Positions 1 to 10,199 of a DNA stretch of 64,000 nucleotides are shown here, piece by piece. The notes under the pieces are model-generated. The model did no database searches. It was not told the origin of the DNA and worked only from the letters and a program-made list of their open reading frames with translations. Source of the stretch: Carposina sasakii. Its lineage: Eukaryota; Arthropoda; Insecta; Lepidoptera; Carposinidae. Within the stretch, counting starts at the first letter, position 1. Each line of letters opens with the position of its first letter. The position numbers and the translations under genes were made by a program. The stretch covers positions 1,488,001 through 1,552,000 of the forward strand of contig CP053153.1 in the NCBI GenBank assembly GCA_014607495.2. Reading direction: 5' to 3'.

Positions 1-1379
1 CCAATCACGGTATAAGTCCGGCGGATTATTCACGAACTAAATAAAAATGTATGAAACAGTGTGCAGATTGCAAAGATGCTAGCGCTGCGGTAAACGGACC
101 TCTAATTTTGCGATGAGTTTAGTCAAGACCCGCATCAGCATAGGACAAGGCAAACGTTTATTTTACAATAGCATTACATATATAAGAAACTCCTGGTGAT
201 AATTTATTAATCCACAGGTACATACCAGATGTTAACAACCTAATTTATATTTACATGTACAAATTGCATTATTCATATTGAGTATCCTATTTGCAAGTCA
301 AATTCAAAATAATTCGGTTTGGCAAATCTGTTGTCAAATATTTATGGAGTATCACATTAGGTACCTGCTGTATTACTAGCGAGGTACCGGAAACTCATAG
401 ATAATATTTTTTTCGACTTATATTTTATATAAGATTGGTTAAAACATTTTTGATCACAAAAAATAATGTATAATACTTAATAAACTATGAAAATCTTTGC
501 TTGGAACTAGATAATTACGTGAAATGTGGCTGCTTGGCTAGAAAACGTAAACACGATCGAGTTCGAATTGAAAACCAACACTCAGCGTGCCGATAGCAGT
601 CCGTCTAGTAAATTACCATCGCGAGGTCTCGAGAGCACTCCCGGGCCATCGCGGGAACTCGCCAATGGTTTAGCTATTGCTTGCATAAATAATAGTGCTT
701 CCGTTGCAGAAACTAACCAACATTTTGCATCGTGCTGTTATATGAAGCAGATTATAAGTATTAAATATTTCAATACTAGTAGATGCACGCGGCCCCGTCC
801 ACTGGACTGCAGAAAAATGAACCTTTTAGTTCAAGACTGGATCCTACCTTTCATTCGAATCGGTTGATCAGTTTCGGCGTGAAAGTTGAAAGTGAGATAG
901 AAATATAGATGAACAGATTGACACAGTTACTTTTGCATTTATAATTTATACTGATATTATTTTGATATTATTAGGGATTAACTGTTTTCTCAGGTATCAT
1001 GCCTGGATTACAGAAAGTTGAAGGTATTATTTACTGGAATAAATTCTTTTCCGGGTATTCCGTTTTTGTGTACTATTTATATGCGAGTTTATCTATTTAC
1101 TGGAAAAGGGTATAAGGGCTTATTTATGATATTTTTTCACAATATTATATTCTTAAATCTGTTTGTGATGCGATAAGTGCTGATTTTCGGTTTGATATCT
1201 TTCTCTTTATACCTCCTTCTAATAAATAAGTTTTCTAAGGGGATAACCATTCTTTGTAATATTTCGCACATCTTTAGGTATATTATAAAACTAAGATTCT
1301 ATAAATAATAATGATGGAGGTATATATTGGGGATTGGGAGTTAAGTATCATCGTCGAACAATTCGTTGTCAAAGTACCG

Positions 1380-1565
1380 TAAGAGGTAATTAAGGACTTC
1401 CGGGAGCTGAGCAGCAGCGCCTTCCATGTCGAGGACGTAGTTTGAACATCACACTGGCATCACCAACCCGTCTGCCCAGCGTGGTGACTACGGGCAAAAT
1501 CCCCCTATATATATAGCAGTAGACTAGTGCCCTACGTCCAGCAGTGGACTGCATAGCTGATGTGA
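1380..1565 (+). mobile_element. SINE family E, degraded copy
   Basis: The segment holds the family's middle part (GTCTGCCCAGCGTGGTGACT) and its 3' tail (CCTACGTCCAGCAGTGGACT). The 5' head is missing. It is diverged from the better copies at 13.7, 45.9 and 58.3 kb, and has a TATATATATA expansion where those read a G/C-rich spacer. It was present before the segmental duplication, because the other copy has it at 6010-6200. The open frame on the opposite strand is a by-product of the repeat. Confidence 0.75.
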
Positions 1566-1957
1566 TGAGAGACCTAGGCCATGCTTCACAAAAGTATCCT
1601 AACTCCTTTGAAGATTTAATTTTCTTGCCCAGATGGTACAAGAGCCTTATGACGAGATATTAGTTGACGTCAAACAATTATTATTGGTTTTGCCGTTAAG
1701 TACATTATGGAATTAGCTTTGATCAAAGCTGGTATTATAGTCTGTGGTAATGAAACCGCAATAGCGGTTAAGCACTGATATATATTGTTTGGAAACTTGT
1801 GACGTAGTAATACTAAAATTTATCATATAAATTATATTGGCATAAACTTATCCCGTCCTCTTATTTCCTTGTTCAAAATTAGGTACATATAATTATATTA
1901 GGCTTTTTCATATTAGCTAACTTATTTTTATCACGAGATTTAAAAGCGGAAATTTCA

Positions 1958-2252
1958 CATCTAAAATAACGTCCCCGATTTGGGATTCTTGTTTGTTTTT
2001 TTCTTACCATAACCATGTCATACGAGTATGTTTCAAGAAAAATTTAATTAGTTTGCTTTTTTGACTCTGAATATTTTAATTTTGTTTTTTTTATATTTGG
2101 GACAAAAGCATCTAAAATAACGTCCTTAATTTGGGTTTCTTTTCTTGTTTGTTTTTCTTATCATAACCATGTTACATGTGTTTTAAGATTTTTTTTTTAT
2201 AAAATGTGCTTTTTGACTCTGAATATTTTCTACTATCTGAATAATAATTTTG
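1958..2252 (+). repeat. Imperfect two-unit tandem repeat, period about 150 bp
   Basis: Two units start with CATCTAAAATAACGTCC at about 1958 and 2109. Each runs through GGGATTCTTGTTTG or a variant, a CCATAACCATGT motif and TTTTTGACTCTGAATATTTT. They are clearly diverged, so the tandem is older than the segmental duplication, which carries the same pair at about 6578-6884. No function is suggested. Confidence 0.75.
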
Positions 2253-2858
2253 TGATAGATAGGACACAGGCCAGGATTCGATGGGTCAGCAATTTCATAC
2301 GAAGACGGACCATGCTGTTTGGTGATCTGGTATGGACCATCTCTTCGGGCGCGAACTTGGCACTTATGCCCTTACTGGCGTAACTAAGCGGATGCAGAGA
2401 TACCATGACCATATCTCCCTCGACGTAATTTGGTCTACCTCGACGATGTTGGTCTACCAAATCTTTTCTCTTCTCTTCTTCCATCTCGTGTATTTCTTTC
2501 AAGATCCAAGTTTTTCCGTCGGAAGAGGCAGGCAATGGCCCAAAAAGGTCAAACGAAATCACTTCAAACCGCTGACCTAATGTATGGGTTTGTAACAGTC
2601 CAGAAGGTTTTTGATTTGAGGGTTTGTAACGTTGGCACTTCATGCATAATTTCACGTAGCTTTCAATGTATTTCCGCATACCATTCCAATAGTATCTACG
2701 GGATATGGCTTGAAACGTTTTATCAAAAGTGGATAGTGTCCTGCTTTAGGATCATCATGATATGCTGCCAACACATTTGCCCACTCGTGCGTAGGTACTA
2801 CTAACTGAGCCTCCGGATTGGAATCTAATTTGTGTCGGTATAGTAGACCGTCATTCAT
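2253..2858 (-). pseudogene. gypsy pol remnant: integrase with catalytic core deleted
   Basis: Minus-strand frames show the integrase zinc-binding head: HDDPKAGH supplies the histidines and CMKCQR the cysteines, split over two frames. FDLFGPLPASSDGKTWI is the beginning of the DDE core and carries the first aspartate. The text then jumps directly to EIHEMEEEKRKD...HRRGRPNYVEGDMVMV, the C-terminal part that binds DNA. The second aspartate and the glutamate of the DDE triad are therefore missing, and the protein could not be catalytic. The 148-codon open frame at 2679-2233 spans the deletion in frame, which can mislead gene finders. Confidence 0.87.
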
Positions 2859-3340
2859 TAGATACCCTTTACTACTCCAGTATAGAGCCGTTTCATGGCA
2901 TGAGGAACATCCTCTAGAGCATCTATTATCCTCTTTAGTTTCTCATCTTTAAGTTGTTCCGATCTTATCTCAGCCGAGCTCCGTGGACGCAGGTCTACCG
3001 TAACCATACATACGCCACAATCAAGTTCAGTATTCTCTGAGCACGGCGGCCTAGATAGAGTGTCAGCTACAACATTTACTCGTCCTGGTATGTATTTTAC
3101 CGTGATGTCATGAGCTTGCAACTGTAGAGCCCATCTAGCAAGTCTACCAGTTGGAGATTTCAGCTTCATAAGCCATTGTAAGGCTTGATGATCCGTAACG
3201 ACGGTAACAGGTGATCCATGTCAATGTATCCGTTAAATTTGTTTATGGCCTATATTACAGCAAGGGCTTCTCTCTCTGTCGTCGAGTAATTACGTTCTGC
3301 CGGAGTTAGGAGTCTACTCGCATTATTACCAGGAAAATTA
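2858..3340 (-). pseudogene. gypsy pol remnant: RNase H domain
   Basis: The minus-strand frames contain ERNYSTTEREALAVI, then, after a stop and a frame change, the motif VVTDHQALQWL. An open stretch from 3169 to 2858 reads RLARWALQLQAHDITVKY and PGRVNVVADTLSR. These are standard landmarks of the Ty3/gypsy RNase H domain, including the conserved TDH...L and DxLSR ends. The tryptophan usual after the LAVI motif is replaced by a TAG stop. After the RNase H end the frame continues as a charged linker and stops at 2858, where the next domain resumes in another frame. Retroviral-type elements carry this domain just before integrase, as seen here. Confidence 0.88.
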
Positions 3341-3345
3341 TCCTA

Positions 3346-4469
3346 TCATTTTCATTACATCCTTAACTCGGGTAAAAACCATTGCCTGAGTGTCGTAACC
3401 GACCCGCGATGACTAAAGGGCCATTTACACACATTATTGTTATCTTATTCCGCCAACAACCTAGGTCCTTTATAAGTGTGATAATTTAATTTAATTCGCT
3501 TAGGCTCAGTTGCAGACGAACGTTTTTTTTTATTATTAAATATGATTTATTTTCGTTGTTCTACCCAAGGTACATTATAGATGGGTAATATTATCATTAT
3601 CATGAGGTATAATGTCAGCCCATGATAAAATAGTAATCTATACGGTATACAATGTGATAAGTGAAAATAGTAAACGTTAGGCAGGCTCCTAATTGCTAAT
3701 GGCCTGGTCCACGGAAGTCTTAATACACACACACATTTTACCTTACTCAATTTATTTAATGAAATAAAATATCGAAACTAACGTAAAAATGTTATTAGTT
3801 TCAGTAGTAAGTCTGTATCTATCTACGGGCTACCTTCAAGCAGATCGAGTTTAAGATATACATAGGAAGGCTGTACGTTAAACCCTGGAAAGCAGATATT
3901 TTCCGAAATAGAAGTAGTTCTTACTTCGCAGACCCCAAGTAAATAGGAATCAGAAGATTACATAGTGGTAGAATTTGAATATGACCTCAATTTTGTAGCC
4001 TTAGATTAATTACAATTGGACATACCTATCTAGAATGCATGTAGTTAGCAATAATTGCGAGACAATTACAGTCTGCTCCGATAGCTCGTCTGCACTGGAC
4101 CTTAATCCTTGGCAATTTGGCCCTTACTGTTGCACAGGTATCGTGAAAATTTCATTTGGCATACAAAATACGGCAAGACCATTACCACTGGTGCAGCGTT
4201 TTTTCTCTACTTTGGAGATGTACAGGGTACTATTATACAAAGTGCATATTTGATGTTTTTTTTCTTGCTATTTATTTCGCGTCATAAATTACCTGATAAA
4301 TGCTTATAGGGTGTTAGTAAAGTTTTTTTATAGGCCTCCTATTAGGCCTTATTACTTATATTTACAATGTTGATGTTATTTTAGCATTTCTTATGATATG
4401 ATATACCTGTGCAATGCAGGACTTTACAGGAATACGAGATGTATGAACAGCTCCAAGGCAGCTGATAGT
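3346..4469. other. Unassigned AT-rich DNA between the duplicated segments
   Basis: No repeat family of the window and no convincing coding frame was found. The right end (from about 4412) belongs with segmental-duplication copy 2; the matching part of copy 1 would lie left of the window. On the minus strand, 4412-4510 is open and cysteine-rich and ends at CACAG|GTATAT, which resembles a splice donor; this is noted only as a possibility. Confidence 0.5.
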
Positions 4470-4545
4470 CCAATATCATCAAACCAGAGTCACGCCGTAT
4501 AAGTCCGGCGGATTATTCACGAACTAAATAAAAATGTATGAAACC

Positions 4546-4815
4546 TCAGTTGTGCAGATTGCAAAGATGTTCTGAATAGCGCTGCGGTAAACGGACCATC
4601 ATGAATTCCATTCTAGCGATGAGTTTATCCGTCGAACAGTTTTTACCCTGCATGAACAGCTGATAGGAGGCAAGGACCATTTCAGACGTTTCGATCCTGT
4701 TTACAATGTCGTCATTGACTTCCTTCCCCGTCATCATCTTAGAAACTCCTGGTGCCATATCTATTGGGGCATACGCCCATCGCAGGTACAGTAGCCATCG
4801 AATCGGGTTAACAAC
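4546..4815 (-). pseudogene. Unidentified open span, 89 codons (possible gene fragment)
   Basis: On the minus strand the frame is open from just after a TAG at 4818-4816 to a TGA at 4548-4546. The first ATG is at 4758 (70 residues), but the frame is open for 19 more codons upstream, so it could equally be an internal exon or a broken piece. The protein is protein-like in composition: WAYAPIDMAPGVSKMM near its start, a central NRIETSEMVLASYQLFMQG, and RMEFMMVRLPQRYSEHL near its end. I do not recognise the family. After the TGA the same frame runs on, with another stop, into a cysteine-containing stretch. The matching part of copy 1 (about 50-240) is garbled and not open. It may be a real exon, a decayed gene, an unknown transposon protein or chance. 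Confidence 0.3.
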
Positions 4816-6009
4816 CTAATTTATATTTACATGTACAAATTGCATTATTCCTGATATTGAGTATCCTATTTGCAAGTCAAATTCAAAATAATTCGGTTTG
4901 GCAAATCTGTTGTCAAATATTTATGGAGTATCACATTAGGTACCTGCTGTATTACTAGCGAGGTACCGGAAACTCATAGATAATATTTTTTTCGACTTAT
5001 ATTTTATATAAGATTGGTTAAAACATTTTTGATCACAAAAAATAATGTATAATACTTAATAAACTATGAAAATCTTTGCTTGGAACTAGATAATTACGTG
5101 AAATGTGGCTGCTTGGCTAGAAAACGTAAACACGATCGAGTTCGAATTGAAAACCAACACTCAGCGTGCCGATAGCAGTCCGTCTAGTAAATTACCATCG
5201 CGAGGTCTTCGAGAGCACTCCCGGGCCATCGCGGGAACTCGCCAATGGTTTAGCTATTGCTTGCATAAATAATAGTGCTTCCGTTGCAGAAATCTAACCA
5301 ACATTTTGCATCGTGCTGTTATATGAAGCAGATTATAAGTATTAAATATTTCAATACTAGTAGATGCACGCGGCCCCGTCCACTGGACTGCAGAATAAAG
5401 GAAAACTTTTGGATGTTCAAGACTGGATCCTACCTTTCATTCGAATCGGTTGATCAGTTTCGGCGTGAAAGTTGAAAGTGAGATAGAAATATAGATGAAC
5501 AGATTGACACAGTTACTTTTGCATTTATAATTTATACTGATATTATTTTGATATTAAGGATTAACTGGTTTTGCTAGCGAGGTTCTCGCATGCTCTTTCT
5601 TTTCAAGCAGAAAGTTGAAGGTACTTATATACTACGTGCTTGTTTTAGAATAAATTCTTTTTCTTTCGGGTATTCCGTTTCTCTGATGTACTATTTATAT
5701 GCGAGTTTATCTATTTACTGGAAAAGGGTATAAGGGCTTATTTATGATATTTTTTCACAATATTATATTCTTAAATCTGTTTGTGATGCGATAACTCATG
5801 CTGTTGAGATTCCTTTCGGTTTGATATCATTCTCTTTATACCTCCTTCTAATAAATAAGTTTTCTAAGGGGATAACCATTCTTTGTAATATTTCTTATGG
5901 CACATCTTTAGGTATATTATAAAACTAAGATTCCTATAAATAATAATGATGGAGGTATATATTGGGGATTGGGAGTTAAGTATCATCGTCGAACAATTCG
6001 TTGTCAAAG

Positions 6010-6200
6010 TACCGTAAGAGGTAATTAAAGACTTCCGGGAGCTGAGCAGCAGCGCCTTCCATGTCGAGGACGTAGTTTGAATATCACACTGGCATCACCA
6101 ACTCGTCTGCCTAGCGTGGTGACTATGGGCAAAATCTCCCTATGGCAGTAGTCTAGTGCCCTACGTCCAGCAGTGGACTGCATAGCTGATGTGATGAGAG
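6010..6200 (+). mobile_element. SINE family E, degraded copy (in duplication copy 2)
   Basis: Same insertion as at 1380-1565, carried by the segmental duplication. It lacks the TATATATA expansion of copy 1 and reads CTCCCTATGGCAGTAG there, closer to other family members. Copy 2 is therefore nearer the ancestral state at this point. Confidence 0.75.
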
Positions 6201-7013
6201 ACCTAGGCCATGCTTCACAAAAGTATCCTAACTCCTTTGAAGATTTAATTTTCTTGCCCAGATGGTACAAGAGCCTTATGACGAGATATTAGTTGACGTC
6301 AAACAATTATTATTGATTTTGCCGTTAAGTACATTATGGAATTAGCTTTGATCAAAGCTGGTATTATAGTCTGTGGTAATGAAACCGCAATAGCGGTTAA
6401 GCACTAAATATATATTGTTTGGAAACTTGTGACGTAGTAATACTAAAATTTATCATATAAATTATATTGGCATAAACTTATCCCGTCCTCTTATTTCCTT
6501 GTTCAAAATTAGGTACATATAATTATATTAGGCTTTTCCATATTAGCTAATTTATTTTTATCAGGAGATTTAAAAGCGGAAATTTCACATCTAAAATAAC
6601 GTCCCCGATTTGGGATTCTTGTTTGTTTTTTTCTTACCATAACCATGTCATACGAGTATATTTCAAGAAAAATTTAATTAGTTTGCTTTTTTGACTCTGA
6701 ATATTTTAATTTTGTTTTTTTTTTATATTTGGGACAAAAACATCTGAAATAACGTCCTTAATTTGGGTTTCTTTTCTTGTTTGTTTTTCTTATTATAACC
6801 ATGTTACATGTGTTTTAAGATTTTTTTTTTATAAAATGTGCTTTTTGACTCTGAATATTTTCTACTATCTGAATAATAATTTTGTTTTTCATATTTGGGA
6901 TTAAAATTTTTTCTTCAATCTTAACGTAGCTGTAGGATATCTTTCGTGATACCGAAATTCTGGCTACCCAATTATGGTGACAAAGTCGTATGCAAATGTA
7001 TAATATATATATA

Positions 7014-7485
7014 AGAGTGTTTGTGACAGCTAGGCAAATATTTATATAGCGACTTCAGCCCGTGATTCTGAGGCGAAAACCATTGAACATTTTTGCAGGA
7101 AAATTCCAAAATTTTTGAGACTTTTTTCATGTTTCCAGGAAAAAATGTGTAGTTCGTTTAAGTAGGCCCAAGGCAATGACTTAAAATCAAAATTGTAAAC
7201 TATGGATAATTTAAAAAAAGTTACGGTCAAAAGTTCAATTAACTGATCAACCCCAATGGAGAATCACAAGTGATCCAAAATACAGCAATGTTTCACAAAA
7301 TAACAAAATAAGTCAATTTCACTAGTCACGGGATCACCCGATACAAGTAGCGCGGAAAGCAAACATTGCAGATTATCAAATTAAAAATGCATTTCCTGCA
7401 AGTAATAACACTGTCGTATTTATAACTCAAAATAATGGTACTTGTTCAGTATTTCAGTATTGGCCTGGCTGTCAATCACACCCTG
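7014..7485. mobile_element. MITE family H, near-complete copy
   Basis: A non-coding element of about 470 bp bounded by inverted termini: AGAGTGTTTGTGACAGCTAG at the left and the complement of GGCTGTCAATCACACCCTG at the right, each next to TA. TA duplication and a CAGGGTGT-type terminus are typical of Tc1/mariner-derived MITEs. Related copies: 40565-40924 (internally deleted), 63443-63931 (opposite orientation) and a fragment at 11815-11955. The frame at 7042-7230 lies inside it and is not a gene. Confidence 0.8.
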
Positions 7486-7789
7486 TATAACCAAGCCAGC
7501 ATACCCCACTTCGGATATAAGCCGTGATCATGTCACGGCTAACTGACTGATCAGTGATCACATCCAAAACTCTAGAAGCGTGAAATCTGGCACAAAGGTT
7601 TTATAGATTTTAATCAATTCACCGAACAAAGGGTTAAAAGATTAAAAGGATGAAAGTTGATATAAAATCTAAGTTTAGGTTGTGGTTTCAAAGCTAATAA
7701 TAATCACTACATTATTATAAAATAAAGCTGCTTACCGCTGTCTGTCTATTCTTATGTTTGCTGAGATCTTTAAAACTATGCAGCGGGTT

Positions 7790-7948
7790 TAGATGCAGTG
7801 TCTTCTTTATAGATAGAGTGATTCAAAAGGAAGGAAATCTCTTTCAGAGATAAGCACGCCTTTGTACATTTTCTTTCATAATTTCTGTCTGTATGTAATT
7901 GTATGTGCACAATAAAGAATAAGAATAAGAATAAGAAGGCCTATATTT
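7790..7948 (+). mobile_element. LINE 3' end (same family as 35.5-36.1 kb)
   Basis: The segment AAGCACGCCTTTGTACATTT followed by TGTGCACAATAAAGAATAAG repeats matches, in the opposite orientation, the 3' untranslated part of the non-LTR retrotransposon remnant at 35511-36106. AATAAA serves as polyadenylation signal and is followed by a GAATAA microsatellite, as expected for a reverse-transcribed tail. Only about 150 bp remain, a severely 5'-truncated insertion with no coding sequence. Confidence 0.7.
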
Positions 7949-8256
7949 TAATTAGTGATCCGTACAGGTGCAATACGTACGAAATCCCCCTCTACGCGAA
8001 CGAAGTCGCGAGCGTCCGCAGGTATAAAAATAAATCACTCGTATCTTCTGCACTATGGTGTACAACATTCGTGTTTATATATGAACCTACCTATTTACCT
8101 ACATTATTTATTATTACTTAATGCCGTATTCTCCTAGAACAATCGGAATTTATTGGTTCCCGATCTGACACCAAATAGGAAGGTTGATATTTTGTGTCGG
8201 ACTATATCTTTTAACGTAAAAAAAAGCTATGAGAAGAATAAATCTTTATAAATATA

Positions 8257-8516
8257 CATGGTGTAACAGAAAGGGTATGTTAAGCGAAAAGCTATGTAAA
8301 AAGCTCACTATCGAGAACCTATTGCCAAAATTTGAGACTCGAAATCACATGTTTATTTTTCAAGATTGTATGAACATTCCTGATTTGTTTAGAAATTCTC
8401 CATACTATCTGGAAAAATAAACATGTGATTTCGAGTCTGAAATTTTGTGGGTAGATTCCTTATAGTGGGTTATTTACATAGCTTTTCGCTTAACATACCC
8501 CTTTTGTTACACCCTG
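8257..8516. mobile_element. MITE family B, complete foldback copy
   Basis: A 260-bp element made almost entirely of two inverted arms of roughly 105 bp. The left arm begins CATGGTGTAACAGAAAGGG and the right arm ends CCCCTTTTGTTACACCCTG. Both contain the segment ACTCGAAATCACATGTTTAT or its complement. TA at 8255-8256 and 8517-8518 fits a Tc1/mariner-type target duplication. Transcribed, it would form a long hairpin. The frame at 8229-8420 is chance. Fragments occur at 16810-16966, 26104-26220 and around 28465-29290. Confidence 0.85.
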
Positions 8517-8528
8517 TATATTTTCTTA

Positions 8529-8665
8529 CAGCCAATTTCTGTAACTGACCTTGAGAGATTTTTTGCATATCTCAGATTTAATATTCAATTGTTTTCATAA
8601 AAAATAACAAATTAGGAATCAAAAAATCCGATATTTTCTTTGATTTCTCATATTGAAATTGGCCG
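8529..8665. mobile_element. MITE family D, 137 bp
   Basis: Short element with inverted ends CAGCCAATTTCTGTA and the complement of TATTGAAATTGGCCG, flanked by TTA at 8526-8528 and 8666-8668. A second copy of the same length, 137 bp, lies at 28754-28890 with a 3-bp flank TAT. Three-base target duplications are a feature of PIF/Harbinger-type elements, so that class is inferred. Diverged copies are at about 20725-20840 and 50190-50335. Confidence 0.75.
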
Positions 8666-8668
8666 TTA

Positions 8669-10075
8669 GAACCTGTAGTAAACCCAGATTAACCATAATT
8701 GTTAGTTACTTTGTACAAGCTTACTCGTAACTTGACGGAAACCGCTTGCGACGTCAAATCTCATCAAAAACTGTTTGTCTTAGTGAGATAAACATTTATC
8801 TATGAATATATAAACTTTACTATACATACACTAACCCAGTCCACATAAACAGATTTTACAAAATATTGGTAGTTTTTCACTATTGCACTTTATTCATTCA
8901 CCTCCTTATATTACGTTACCCAAAATACAAGCAGTTTACAATGAAGCGAAATTTAATGGCAGCAAGATTTAACCACCTAATAAAGATAACCAACCGAATT
9001 ACCTAAACCAGTACAACAATACAGTACAGATAAAAAAGAAAAACAAAGTTACGAGCTAAGGAAACATCAGCGCCGAAAATCATATCCAAGCGATAAATTT
9101 GCAAATATACACGTCGAGAACGCACCATTTGATATTACGAGCTCGCTTGTGGCTGAGGTTCGGGAGGAGGGACGATGAGGATCTGGCTTAACGAGGTGAT
9201 TCCTATGTTGGTAAGCTGAATTAAACTTGAGCCACAGAGAACAGTACATTAGACCAGATTTCTAGGTTTTTTTGATAGTCCCATTTGTCATCATCATTAT
9301 CATCCATTACAATATTTTTTTAAGAGCAGATTTTCCCAAAGATCAAACAGCATATCTAAAAGATAAATTAAAACTTGATAAAGATACAGACAGCATCAAC
9401 TTTACCCTTCATTTAGGCTATCTGACCACAGAAAATATCGGCCCTGTAACTCATGCATGGACAAAGTTTCCTTAGGGTATAAACTAAAAATCTGTATACT
9501 TCAGATATAATGGAAATAATCCTATTATGTATATGTTCTATTTGGTGAACCGCACTCTACATTGATTATCGCACCTCCTCTATATCTTTCTTCATGACCG
9601 CTGTGTTTATCTTCAGCTTACGTTTCGCCGCGGCTTCGGTTGATATATTTACGGCAAATATGGTGGAACATATAACTACTGGTTCTTGATATTATTGTAA
9701 TAAGTTCTGTTTTAATTACATAGTATTGCTCACAAAGGGCGATTTGTATATTATGAGTTTTAAGCCAGCATTGTTAGTAGATGAAGGTGAAGTTGCATCT
9801 TAGTGAAGACGGAAAAGTTGTATCTACTCATAGTACGAGTTTGAGGCTACCTTGCCACCAGAAATGTGCTATGCTACGAATGTATACCGCATCAATCATA
9901 CTCGTATTCATTGGTCCATGAAGTCAATGAATTTGAATGGTGGCACATCTTTGGTGGAAAAGTAGCCTTATGGCCAACGACGATTACATTCGACTTTCAT
10001 TATTATTTAATACCAGTGACCCTAGAATATTTCGTACTGTCCCCTCAGCAGCTTTACTAGAGGAATTACGTAACT
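8669..10075. other. No recognisable feature
   Basis: About 1.4 kb of AT-rich DNA. Frames of 60-67 codons at 9067-9249, 9272-9475 and 9866-10060 show no recognisable motif and no match to repeats in the window. I see nothing that supports a gene. Confidence 0.5.
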
Positions 10076-10199
10076 TAGAAAAGCAAAGCTAGAGCAATGC
10101 GATCATGAAAATGAGCAAGTAGAAGGCGTGGGAGGATGCCACACACACTCATATTTTCAATCAAGCGATCGCATTGATTTCATTTTGCTTTTACAAGCT
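10076..10199. repeat. Short inverted repeat (possible small MITE)
   Basis: AAAAGCAAAGCTAGAGCAAT then GCGATC at the left is mirrored by GATCGCATTGATTTCATTTT then GCTTTT at the right. A second inverted pair, TGAAAATGAG and CTCATATTTTCA, lies inside. The arms are imperfect and no second copy was seen, so this could be a degraded single foldback element. Confidence 0.45.

Larger units (their letters stand above)
1..2252 (+). repeat. Segmental duplication, copy 1 (left end outside window)
   Basis: This segment recurs in the same orientation at about 4470-6884. Runs of hundreds of bases are almost identical (for example 245-790 against 4810-5395), but the copies differ in short, complex patches near 1-240, 820-850, 975-1075, 1165-1195 and 1270. 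In most patches copy 1 looks shortened relative to copy 2. The match ends near 2252, where copy 1 joins the retrotransposon fragment and copy 2 continues into other DNA. Both copies carry the same degraded SINE E and the same imperfect internal tandem repeat. No host exon was recognised. Copy 2 reaches further left than position 1 allows here, so copy 1 starts before the window. Confidence 0.9.
2253..3345 (-). mobile_element. Ty3/gypsy LTR retrotransposon fragment (RNase H to integrase), decayed
   Basis: Read on the minus strand, the order is: RNase H region (from about 3340 down to 2858), linker, zinc-binding HHCC integrase head (about 2800-2600), a short remnant of the integrase core, then the integrase C-terminal region (about 2440-2253). 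The pol gene is broken by at least one in-frame stop, frame changes near 3210 and 2858, and an internal deletion that removes most of the catalytic core. No LTRs, gag, protease or reverse transcriptase were found, so this is a truncated internal piece. Its right-hand end lies at the junction of segmental-duplication copy 1. It cannot transpose on its own. Confidence 0.9.
4470..6884 (+). repeat. Segmental duplication, copy 2
   Basis: Second copy of the segment at 1-2252, about 4.5 kb downstream in direct orientation. It is somewhat longer because copy 1 lacks or has altered short stretches. The start at 4470 is where copy 1's first base aligns; the true left boundary is unknown. The right boundary is near 6884, where ATAATAATTTTGT is followed by unrelated sequence in each copy. 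It contains the unidentified open span 4546-4815, a degraded SINE E at about 6010-6200 and the 150-bp tandem repeat at about 6578-6884. Confidence 0.9.

Noticed and set aside
1..6884. The two duplicated segments as LTRs of one large element
   Set aside because: Direct orientation and central gypsy sequence suggest it, but the copies contain an older SINE and a tandem repeat, no TG...CA ends are seen, and the gypsy fragment is itself truncated internal sequence on the minus strand.
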